Shown piece by piece: positions 17,965 through 20,191 of a stretch of DNA of 20,191 nt. Location of the stretch: the NCBI GenBank assembly GCA_003427395.1, contig BFEA01000844.1, forward strand, positions 167,929-188,119. The letters are read 5' to 3'. The notes under the pieces were generated by a model. It did not search any database, had not been told where the DNA came from, and saw nothing but the letters and a program-made list of their open reading frames with translations. Position 1 is the first letter of the stretch; every line of letters begins with the position of its first letter. Source of the stretch: Chara braunii. Lineage: Eukaryota > Streptophyta > Charophyceae > Charales > Characeae. A program made the position numbers and the translations under genes.

Positions 17965-18387
17965 TTTTCACACATCACAGCGGTGTCGGTGGGGTAATTA
18001 GGGGTTCTGGACCCAATTGATTTATTTATTTATTTTTTCTCGCGAGGGGTGCCGAGGACCCCTGGCCGGCAGGTGCTGACCAGCTGAGCAGTCAGCTGCA
18101 GTCAGCTGGTCAGCCGACCAGTCAAGGGCCGCCGGCCTTCGGGGTGTGCGACACTGTAGCTCGTGATATTTGTTTTTGTGAAGTTGTAATAAATGAGAGT
18201 GGGCATGTGTTAAAAAAAAATTCTATCTTTCGGGAAGGAGGGAAAAAGCAATCTAAGGTGTGACTCTAAATTGTGGCATGCTTGTTGTTTGTTGTTGCTG
18301 TTGTTGTTTCGTGATTGGGCTGATGTGAAAAACTGCAGGTGAAGCCAGGAACACAGCCAGGTGAAAAGAATGTAATGAGAGGGAAAG
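528..18387 (+). CDS. GFA2: Type I DnaJ/Hsp40 co-chaperone, probably mitochondrial (partial gene, 9 exons)
   Basis: J-domain proteins stimulate Hsp70 ATPase and deliver unfolded clients; class A members also bind substrate through a zinc-finger-like region and C-terminal beta domains. Seen here: exons at 528-626, 3065-3118, 4556-4643, 7462-7526, 8658-8732, 9737-9809, 12282-12370, 14430-14558 and 18339-18387, all flanked by AG and GT, and the reading frame stays open across every junction (240 codons plus one base). The product has VGHDSY after the missing J domain, a Gly-rich linker, LELSFMEAVQGSTK, four zinc motifs (CSDCRGSG, CRTCRGTG, CMSCEGRG, CRPCRGKG), then DPVFQREGSNIHV and QAILGGNISVPTLTGDV. 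Family knowledge: this pattern matches the mitochondrial Tid1/Mdj1/GFA2 branch more than plastid DnaJA, whose equivalent stretches differ. Mitochondrial location is inferred; the targeting peptide, J domain and C-terminus are outside the window. The symbol marks the likely orthologue group. Confidence 0.9.
955..1001 (-). other. G-quadruplex-prone tract (C-rich on plus)
   Basis: The plus strand is almost pure C with short T breaks, so the minus strand has at least five runs of three or more G separated by one or two bases. The potential to form a quadruplex is inferred from composition only, on the non-transcript strand of the DnaJ gene. Confidence 0.6.
1844..2073 (+). repeat. 46-bp minisatellite, five tandem copies
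   Basis: Units start at 1844, 1890, 1936, 1982 and 2028, exact period 46, each reading GTCCTGCTGGCTTGAGCAGC then TGCAATGAATGCCGGGGGAA and a GGGG end with few substitutions. Because 46 is not a multiple of three, the open frames across it on the minus strand shift repeat phase each copy and are not evidence of protein. Confidence 0.95.
2596..2695 (+). repeat. Degenerate tandem dimer (~50 bp unit)
   Basis: Two copies of a unit containing GGGTTTTGCCACG, GATGCCTTGATT and ending GACCGG sit side by side (about 2596-2648 and 2649-2695), differing by substitutions and a short deletion. Confidence 0.7.
3065..3118 (+). CDS. GFA2: DnaJ exon 2: end of G/F linker
   Basis: Eighteen codons MFQAVFGGGGQRMVQQVE, phase 0, between acceptor GTGCAG and donor GTGCGT. 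In the spliced protein it gives GSGLEEMFQAVFGGGGQR, equivalent to the family DPEELFRxIFG element that precedes the client-binding domain. The short length makes it harder to call than the others, but frame, splice sites and homology agree. Confidence 0.82.
3242..3304 (+). repeat. (TG)n microsatellite
   Basis: About 31 TG dinucleotides with one GCG interruption near 3291. Confidence 0.97.
3495..3517 (+). repeat. (GT)n microsatellite
   Basis: Eleven to twelve perfect GT units within intron 2. Confidence 0.95.
4556..4643 (+). CDS. GFA2: DnaJ exon 3: first client-binding strand and zinc motif 1
   Basis: Twenty-nine codons plus one base, acceptor TTGCAG and donor GTAAGT. It encodes VTLELSFMEAVQGSTKRINF then CSDC. 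The LELSFMEAV segment is a hallmark of class A DnaJ domain I. The intron falls inside zinc motif 1: the split codon (A here, GA in exon 4) gives Arg, completing CSDC-R-GSG. Confidence 0.93.
4690..4797 (+). repeat. Duplicated segment with poly-C runs and one N
   Basis: The 33-base stretch starting TTCATGAGGGCTCTGTGCCC occurs twice (from about 4691 and 4743), each followed by a long C run; a single N at 4742 separates them. This is most simply a sequence-assembly scar at a homopolymer rather than a biological duplication. Confidence 0.8.
4953..5200 (+). repeat. Decayed tandem repeats
   Basis: Three to four diverged units share CACCxGAAGC, TTCTATGACTCCATT and GCACAGCCTGGT; the CACC(A)GAAG element recurs near 5005, 5091, 5149 and 5192 with uneven spacing, indicating an old, partly deleted array. 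Confidence 0.65.
6473..6570 (+). repeat. (GAA)n tract with 65-base pure purine run
   Basis: GAA triplets interrupted once by GCAGAAGAATCT; from 6506 to 6570 the plus strand is entirely A and G, passing into AGGGAGAGAGAGGGGA. Long polypurine GAA tracts can adopt triplex structures; that property is general knowledge, not shown here. Confidence 0.95.
6617..7061 (+). repeat. GC-rich array of about a dozen short hairpins
   Basis: Successive inverted repeats with small loops: GGCGGC/GCCGCC (6617-6632), GCGCTA/TAGCGC (6708-6723), CGGCAC/GTGCCG (6729-6744), GCCTC/GAGGC (6781-6795), CCGGT/ACCGG (6800-6816), GGCCTC/GAGGCC (6830-6849), a 10-bp stem with one mismatch (6861-6884), a perfect 12-bp stem CAGGCCCAAACG (6921-6951), AGGCC/GGCCT (6975-6989), GGGCC/GGCCC (7006-7019) and CGGGTCC/GGACCCG (7044-7061). 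Stem sequences differ from each other, so this is not a simple tandem repeat. Function unknown. Confidence 0.7.
7462..7526 (+). CDS. GFA2: DnaJ exon 4: end of zinc motif 1 and motif 2
   Basis: Sixty-five bases between acceptor GGACAG and donor GTATGT, restoring phase 0. Encodes (R)GSGIPPGVKPQTCRTCRGTGR. The spacing between motif 1 and motif 2 and the xPGxKxxxC linker are typical of class A DnaJ zinc regions. Confidence 0.94.
7527..8657 (+). other. Intron 4 (1131 bp)
   Basis: Between GTATGT and GTGCAG. From about 7905 onward it is dominated by decayed tandem repeats. Confidence 0.85.
7905..8560 (+). repeat. Decayed ~93-bp tandem repeats
   Basis: The clearest units start at 8122, 8215 and 8308 (period 93) with GCTTCTGAGCTTATCCTC, CAGCAGCTCATAGGAAT, CGTCCCAACTTTAAAA and CACCTGACTATAT. 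More diverged relatives extend upstream (GATAGCTTCTCAACTCCCC near 7911) and downstream (GATAGCTTCCGAATACCCC near 8480). Confidence 0.8.
8658..8732 (+). CDS. GFA2: DnaJ exon 5: zinc motif 3
   Basis: Twenty-five codons, phase 0, acceptor GTGCAG and donor GTAACT. Encodes VSMTRGFFMMESTC then MSCEGRGQFVK; the GxFxMxxTCxxCxGxG pattern is the standard third zinc motif context of class A J proteins. Confidence 0.94.
8733..9736 (+). other. Intron 5 (1004 bp)
   Basis: Between GTAACT and TGTCAG. A tRNA-like Pol III promoter remnant lies at 8771-8837; the rest (8840-9730) shows no recognisable element. Confidence 0.85.
8771..8837 (-). repeat. tRNA-like (SINE-head/TIR-type) repeat, solo copy
   Basis: Read on the minus strand it has an A-box-like TAGCTCAGTTGG (8830-8819), 32 bases later a B-box-like GTTTGAATC (8786-8778), and between them CCCATAAACTGTTG shared with other copies at 12080 and 13400. 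Spacing fits a tRNA-type internal promoter. It could be a SINE head or a solo end of the foldback elements described below. Confidence 0.6.
9737..9809 (+). CDS. GFA2: DnaJ exon 6: zinc motif 4
   Basis: Twenty-four codons plus one base, acceptor TGTCAG, donor GTGAGC. Encodes EQCRPCRGKGTVPVNRTIDV then DIPA and the first base of Gly. The CxxCxGxG followed by a basic stretch and IPAGV is the normal exit from the zinc region into domain II. Confidence 0.94.
10443..10504 (-). pseudogene. trnE-UUC: Truncated organellar tRNA-Glu (UUC)
   Basis: Minus strand starts GTCCCTTTCGTCTAGGGGTA at 10504, has anticodon arm TCGCT-TTTTCAT-GGCGA (anticodon TTC, 10470-10468), then ACACGGGTTCG joined directly to GGGAC. 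About 10 bases of the T-arm 3' side and acceptor are missing, so it cannot fold as a full tRNA. Confidence 0.82.
10513..10586 (+). pseudogene. trnR-ACG: Organellar tRNA-Arg (ACG), decayed 3' end
   Basis: GTGCTTG-TA-GCTCAATTGGATAGAGC, anticodon stem CCAAA/TTTGG with loop CTACGGA (anticodon ACG at 10547-10549), then GAGAG-TTCAAGT. The 3' T-stem strand reads GTTTC instead of CTCTC and the 3' acceptor strand CAATATA does not pair with GTGCTTG, because the sequence changes to the endonuclease fragment near 10573. Confidence 0.82.
10571..10850 (-). pseudogene. LAGLIDADG homing endonuclease C-terminal fragment
   Basis: On the minus strand, 66 codons from 10768 to 10571 include TDGFDEDSVKLLAHYLEVVW, then KIYYRLWFGTEELEKFLRII and LPYI. 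This matches the C-terminal half of LAGLIDADG enzymes (xGFxxxSVxLLxxxL ... YRLxF ... FxxIIxPYI). A stop lies six codons upstream in this frame; the N-terminal side continues in another frame (YYEWTTVLNPPLVGFPQGET, then DLRVKGSLMY), implying a frameshift near 10769. Such enzymes are encoded in organellar group I introns. It is broken and has no full active site pair. Confidence 0.7.
10902..10963. repeat. 62-bp palindrome (30-bp arms, 2-base centre)
   Basis: Arms 10902-10931 and 10934-10963 are complementary with one mismatch (10911/10954); the innermost 20 bp are perfect (AAATCCAAAATACTGTGTTC) around AA at 10932-10933. It sits between the endonuclease fragment and tRNA-Val and is likely part of the organellar insert, resembling intergenic hairpins of organelle genomes. 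Confidence 0.9.
10997..11068 (-). tRNA. trnV-GAC: tRNA-Val (GAC), plastid-type, structurally intact
   Basis: Minus strand AGGGATA-TA-ACTCGGCGGTGGAGT-G-CCACC-TTGACAT-GGTGG, short variable region, ATCAG-TTCAAGT-CTGAT, TATCCCT. Acceptor (7/7), D (4/4), anticodon (5/5) and T (5/5) stems all pair; anticodon GAC. Close to plastid trnV-GAC from memory, differing at several positions that are mostly transitions. Expression in the nucleus is unknown; as part of the insertion it is probably a relic. Confidence 0.85.
11119..11192 (-). pseudogene. trnH-GUG: Organellar tRNA-His (GUG), mutated
   Basis: Minus strand begins with the extra G-1 (11192) then ACGAATA, and ends TATTCGC plus C73 (11119), so G-1:C73, a tRNA-His hallmark, is kept. 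Anticodon region TCCGA-TTGTGAA-TTTGA (GTG) has a C/T mismatch and the acceptor has one A/C mismatch. T arm ACGGG-TTCAACT-CCCGT is intact. Closer to mitochondrial than plastid trnH. Confidence 0.82.
11957..11987 (+). repeat. (TTG)n microsatellite
   Basis: About ten TTG/GTT triplets in intron 6. Confidence 0.95.
12080..12142 (-). repeat. tRNA-like repeat, second solo copy
   Basis: On the minus strand A-box-like TAACTCAGCTGG (12139-12128) and B-box-like GCTCGAATCC (12094-12085) flank CCCATGAACTGTTGAAATGC. It is clearly homologous to the copy at 8771-8837 and to the ends of the element at 13333-13905. Confidence 0.62.
12152..12268 (+). repeat. 63-bp tandem duplication
   Basis: TGTGTTTGTTTTCTATT, CTATGTACTTGT and GATGTGTGTGC recur at exact 63-base spacing (from 12152 and 12215), just upstream of the exon 7 acceptor. 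Confidence 0.88.
12282..12370 (+). CDS. GFA2: DnaJ exon 7: client-binding domain II start
   Basis: Eighty-nine bases, acceptor CTGCAG and donor GTGAGT; with the one base from exon 6 it returns to phase 0. Encodes (G)VDSGMDMQLDGEGHILPNGR then RGDVVVRLL, matching the family AGVxxGxxxRxxGxG...GDLYVxxxV pattern. Confidence 0.93.
12497..12600 (+). other. GC-rich foldable segment followed by poly-A
   Basis: An 81-base segment closed by GCTGGGC (12497-12503) and GCCCAGC (12571-12577), with internal pairing GGCCGC (12513-12518) / GCGGCC (12546-12551) and CCGGGTC / GACCGGG, is followed at once by about 22 A residues. The layout resembles a retroposed structured RNA, but no target duplication or known RNA family is evident. 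Confidence 0.5.
12832..12841 (+). repeat. Target-site duplication, left copy
   Basis: GAGTTCCCTT, identical to 13058-13067, adjoins the distal end of the A-rich tail of the 18S fragment. Confidence 0.75.
12842..13057 (-). pseudogene. Retroposed 18S rRNA 3'-end fragment with A-rich tail
   Basis: The minus strand from about 13056 reads CACCACCTGTCGCTCCTACT then GATTGAATGGTCTGGTG, and later CCTTATCATTTAGAGGAAGG, AGAAGTCGTAACAAGGTTTC and GTGAACCTGCAGAAGGATTG, the universally conserved last ~160 nt of eukaryotic 18S rRNA. It is followed directly (12890 to 12842) by an A-rich stretch with few interruptions. Exact 10-bp direct repeats flank the whole unit. Many differences from functional 18S are C-to-T or G-to-A, typical of decay at methylated CpG. 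It is 5'-truncated and non-functional; mobilisation by LINE machinery is inferred. Confidence 0.88.
13058..13067 (+). repeat. Target-site duplication, right copy
   Basis: GAGTTCCCTT immediately abuts the truncated 5' end of the 18S fragment and matches 12832-12841 exactly. Confidence 0.75.
13197..13264 (+). repeat. (CA)34 microsatellite
   Basis: Sixty-eight bases of perfect CA, preceded by a short GTGTGTGTATGCT that makes a partly palindromic start. Confidence 0.98.
13333..13905 (+). mobile_element. Foldback/MITE-like element, copy A
   Basis: Outer ends CGATTTAGCAAGGACC (13333-13348) and GGTCCTTGCTAATTCG (13890-13905) are inverted repeats (15/16). Further in, CAGGTCTGTG...GTTATGGG (13422-13447) is inverted as CCCAAAACTG...ACAGACCTG (13789-13813), with ATATAT-rich and GGATTCGTATTCAGG-like neighbours also inverted, so the imperfect terminal inverted repeats reach about 115 bp. 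The left arm read on minus carries degraded tRNA-like A and B boxes. The interior holds a 104-bp tandem duplication (13515-13618, 13619-13726). No coding capacity and no clear target duplication were found. Confidence 0.65.
13515..13726 (+). repeat. 104-bp tandem duplication inside copy A
   Basis: AAATGTGCAGAATT, TCTTCTGCTAGAACG, ATATGTTTTGTCTTTTGTG and GTGGTGAGTAGAGGCCCTTA recur with 104-base offset. Confidence 0.9.
14430..14558 (+). CDS. GFA2: DnaJ exon 8: core of client-binding domain II
   Basis: Forty-three codons, phase 0, acceptor CTGCAG, donor GTGAGA. Encodes VKKDPVFQREGSNIHVYVTL then PFYQAILGGNISVPTLTGDV and LLK. The DPVFxREGxxIH and QAILGGxIxVPTLTGDV motifs are diagnostic of the GFA2/Tid1 branch. 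Confidence 0.96.
15357..15381 (+). repeat. (TCC)n microsatellite
   Basis: About eight TCC triplets; they produce spurious poly-Ser and poly-Glu open frames on the two strands. Confidence 0.9.
15470..16270 (+). pseudogene. Decayed coding-like region, unrecognised
   Basis: One plus-strand frame is open from about 15464 to 15733 and reads FVHEQYDHLAGPWESEIFSL, then RNLRDRHCRSQYVRARSGTY and PLRCPQCCGDFC; the next frame continues (STSVADQLPLLASDPPISNS, stop, then TSNDNDAPFHHLMEPRAGDD) to about 16080, and a third has RARLQNYVPGQDPSIRVDIL near 16160-16220. Frame changes and stops with protein-like composition suggest an old inactivated coding sequence, perhaps from a transposon. The Cys pairs CPQC and DFC hint at metal binding, but no family is recognised, and the region may be non-coding. 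Confidence 0.3.
17040..17260 (+). repeat. G-rich minisatellite
   Basis: G-runs of four to nine with GTGTATAGGGGTATTG motifs; the last two units (17157-17208 and 17209-17260, period 52) share GGTGGCTGAGGTAGCTAGAT and are nearly identical. Many G-runs make quadruplexes possible on the sense strand and in the pre-mRNA. Confidence 0.88.
17370..17780 (-). mobile_element. Foldback/MITE-like element, copy B (inverted relative to copy A)
   Basis: CAGGTCTGTGTTCCAGCAGT plus TATGGG (17423-17448) is inverted as CCCGTAACTGCTGAAACACG plus GACCTG (17697-17722), 23/26 matching with only transitions. The interior, read on minus, aligns with copy A: CACCAAATGTGCA, AATGAATCTTCTGCTAGAAC, ATATGTTTTGTCTTTTGTGC and GGCCCTTAGGGCCACTGC. 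The right end has TTTGCTAATT like copy A's TIR; the left outer end is deleted or diverged. One interior unit, not two. Confidence 0.65.
17829..17961 (+). repeat. Compound (CT)n(CA)n microsatellite
   Basis: CT units to about 17850 followed by CA units to 17961 with three GC/GT interruptions; lies about 50 bp beyond foldback copy B. Confidence 0.97.
18059..18144. repeat. Large GC-rich hairpin
   Basis: A perfect 13-bp stem GCTGACCAGCTGA (18075-18087) / TCAGCTGGTCAGC (18102-18114) is enclosed by GGCCGGC (18064-18070) / GCCGGCC (18131-18137) and CCCC/GGGG (18059-18062, 18141-18144). The 14-base apex can itself form GCAG/CTGC. It follows an AT-rich TTTATTTATTTATT stretch. Confidence 0.85.
18339..18387 (+). 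CDS. GFA2: DnaJ exon 9: PGTQPG segment
   Basis: Sixteen codons plus one base: VKPGTQPGEKNVMRGK and the G of a Gly codon, acceptor CTGCAG, donor GTATGG. It matches the family V.PGTQPGxKxxLxxKG strand. Reading past the donor gives no DnaJ similarity, and the family protein should continue for roughly 80-100 more residues outside the window. Confidence 0.9.
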
Positions 18388-19226
18388 GTATGGACTCTGC
18401 AGCCACGAGCCATAGTCTTATAGAGCATTACGCCAAATTGATCATGCTTGTGGGACTCGTAAATACGTTTGGGGTTGTCAAATATCACTCAGCTCGCAAT
18501 CCAAAACTCACAAAGAGACAATGCCATTCATTTGCAACTCTAAAGGAAAGCGATTGGAAGAAGAACAAGACAAGAGAGGATGGAGGATGACGAGTGGAGT
18601 AAGAAGAAGAAGATAAACACAAGGTGGAGCCAATGTCAGCCAGCTCTCTATCTTCTCACCTCCATCATCTCCGCCGTCATCCTATCATCAATAAACACCA
18701 ACAACGAGTGAGAGAACTAGCCGCGGCAGGGTGCACCAGGCCTATGGCATGTTCCCCCCTGCTTTTAGTACACCTAGCCAAATTGCTGGCCCACGTGCAG
18801 GCCCATGTGCAGGCCCTGGACTATCATCACCTACAGGAAACCTTACCGGGCTCTTGCAGGCCCTGCCAAATTGCTGGAAAATCTCTTCTGTGCCCCTAGC
18901 CAAGTCTACTTTTGTCCCTGGGTGTGAAGCTACACCCCAGCGTATCACTGCCAACTTTCCGTTCTGCCCCTGGCCGTTTCTCTATCCCTACGTTGTCCCT
19001 GGTCGAGGCACAACCAAAACACGGCCAACAGAGGACTTGGACTCAGGCGAGCACGCTGAGTCACGCGGCACATGCGTGTTAGTGGCAGGTCACACACACT
19101 TAGAAGGCACAGCAAATCTCGAAATACACAGAAAACAAACCAAAAGAACAACATTTTCTCAGGACTTGCAGGAATCTCAGACAGCGATTTGTGCGGGCCA
19201 TTCCATTATAACGTTTTTTTTTTTTG

Positions 19227-19228
<2 letters not shown>

Positions 19229-19279
<51 letters not shown>
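19229..19279 (+). repeat. (GA)n microsatellite
   Basis: About 25 perfect GA units, preceded by a run of 12 T and GGGG. Confidence 0.97.
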
Positions 19280-19287
<8 letters not shown>

Positions 19288-19326
19288 TCTAGTAATAGGG
19301 AGGCGGGAAAGGGTAGTGAGACCGTG

Positions 19327-19328
<2 letters not shown>

Positions 19329-19393
<65 letters not shown>
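19329..19393 (+). repeat. Compound (TG)n(AG)n microsatellite
   Basis: TG to 19358 then AG to 19393; the reverse complement of the type at 19983-20058. Confidence 0.97.
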
Positions 19394-19397
<4 letters not shown>

Positions 19398-19467
19398 GAT
19401 GCTTGTAGAGGAAACTCTTTGGTTGAAAGCTCTTGTGTTTTCTCTAATACCCTAAAGGAAAACGTGG

Positions 19468-19494
19468 GTCTCGCGTGACGGGCCCACGCGAGAC
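19468..19494. repeat. Perfect 10-bp stem hairpin
   Basis: GTCTCGCGTG (19468-19477) pairs with CACGCGAGAC (19485-19494) around a 7-base loop. Confidence 0.85.
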
Positions 19495-19777
19495 ATTGGT
19501 GGTGGAGGCAAGGTCCCAGACGTGATCGCGGCACTACCTGAGCCGCGCAGCCGTGTGGAGGCAGGTCGACGGGCCGTCTGGGGGCGCAGGGGGACGGTAC
19601 CAGATGAGACAGGTCGGTGCAGCAGTGTGGAGGCAGGTGAGGCCGGGGCCGAGTCGGGTTGCCTGCGGGTGGACAACGGGCTCTTTCTTGGCTACCGTTT
19701 TTTTTCGCGCCGCGCCGGGGGGGTGTCGGTGTCGGCGCCACTTTATGAACGGGCTCTCTTTTGGGTATGGTTTTGTC

Positions 19778-19967
19778 GGCCATGTTCAACCAGGTAGTGA
19801 ATATTTCCATGTTCTAGGGAAAGATTCATTCGATTTTGCTCATCCTATCGCTGGAAGTAGCATGATGCGTTCGGCCATATTCAACCAGGTAGTGTATATT
19901 TCCATGTTCTAGCCGAAGATTCAATGGATGTTGCTCATCCTATCGATGGAAGTGGCATGGCACGAGC
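19778..19967 (+). repeat. 95-bp tandem duplication
   Basis: CGGCCAT(G/A)TTCAACCAGGTAGTG, TATTTCCATGTTCTAG and TTGCTCATCCTATCG recur at 95-base spacing (from 19778 and 19873). The TTCCATGTTCTAG part is the reverse complement of the core motif inside the foldback elements. Confidence 0.92.
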
Positions 19968-19982
19968 CGCGAGGTCGAATAG

Positions 19983-20058
<76 letters not shown>
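19983..20058 (+). repeat. Compound (TC)n(AC)n microsatellite
   Basis: TC with one TTTC break to 20030, then AC to 20058. Confidence 0.97.
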
Positions 20059-20061
<3 letters not shown>

Positions 20062-20137
20062 CAAAAACGGAATGAATCTTCCGCTGAAACGTGGAAATAT
20101 ACACTGCCACTTTTTGAGCAAAATCGGAATGAATCGT

Positions 20138-20140
<3 letters not shown>
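20059..20140 (+). repeat. Short repeat island between inverted microsatellites
   Basis: GAGCAAAAACGGAATGAATC (20059 on) and GAGCAAAATCGGAATGAATC (20116 on) form a 57-base-offset direct repeat. The first includes the core motif AATCTTCCGCTGAAACGTGG; the second is cut off by the TG tract. Confidence 0.85.

Positions 20141-20191
<51 letters not shown>
20141..20191 (+). repeat. Compound (TG)n(AG)n microsatellite at window end
   Basis: TG to 20180 then AG to the final base; truncated by the window. Confidence 0.97.

Larger units (their letters stand above)
14559..18338 (+). other. Intron 8 (3780 bp, longest complete)
   Basis: Between GTGAGA and CTGCAG. Includes a decayed coding-like region (about 15470-16270), a G-rich minisatellite (17040-17260), foldback copy B (17370-17780), a CT/CA tract and a large hairpin (18059-18144). 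The stretch 16300-17030 shows nothing I recognise. Confidence 0.85.
18388..20191 (+). other. Intron 9 (5' part, at least 1804 bp)
   Basis: Starts GTATGG. No further DnaJ exon was found before the window ends. The stretch 18390-19210 shows nothing recognisable; after that it is dominated by compound microsatellites and the 95-bp repeat. Confidence 0.75.

Noticed and set aside
18388-18590. Continuation of the DnaJ frame past exon 9
   Set aside because: The read-through sequence has no similarity to the expected DnaJ strand, and a donor GTATGG fits the family exon end exactly.

Overview
The window is intronic-scale eukaryotic nuclear DNA: nine short coding exons (721 coding bases, under 4% of the window) belong to one plus-strand gene and are separated by GT-AG introns of 1.0-3.8 kb. 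Spliced in order they encode the middle and most of the C-terminal part of a type I (class A) DnaJ/Hsp40 co-chaperone of the mitochondrial Tid1/Mdj1/GFA2 kind: end of the J-domain region with a Gly/Phe-rich linker, four CxxCxGxG zinc motifs, and the substrate-binding domain. The J-domain exons lie before position 528 (outside the window) and the last exons lie beyond 18387. Sequence details (QAILGG..VPTLTGDV..KV.PGTQPG) are closest to plant GFA2. The plant-like organellar tRNAs, large introns and extreme density of dinucleotide repeats suggest a streptophyte, perhaps a charophycean alga such as Chara; that assignment is inference.

Layout: 1-527 upstream intron; exon 1 at 528; intron 1 with a five-copy 46-bp minisatellite; exon 2 at 3065; exon 3 at 4556; intron 3 with a poly-C/N assembly scar, a pure-purine GAA tract and a 450-bp GC-rich run of about twelve small hairpins; exon 4 at 7462; intron 4 made largely of decayed ~93-bp repeats; exon 5 at 8658; exon 6 at 9737; intron 6 carrying a ~750-bp organellar insertion (tRNA-Glu, tRNA-Arg, tRNA-Val and tRNA-His remnants plus a broken LAGLIDADG endonuclease and a 62-bp palindrome); exon 7 at 12282; intron 7 carrying a retroposed 18S rRNA fragment with A-rich tail and 10-bp target duplication, and a long-TIR foldback element; exon 8 at 14430; intron 8 with a decayed unrecognised coding region, G-rich minisatellite, a second inverted foldback element, long CT/CA tract and a large hairpin; exon 9 at 18339; start of intron 9 with inverted compound microsatellites.

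The strongest unusual signals are the 18S retropseudogene bounded by GAGTTCCCTT direct repeats, the foldback family whose ends resemble a tRNA-type Pol III promoter, a ~30-bp motif recurring six times in the last 7 kb, and the hairpin array at 6617-7061. No complete second gene is visible.
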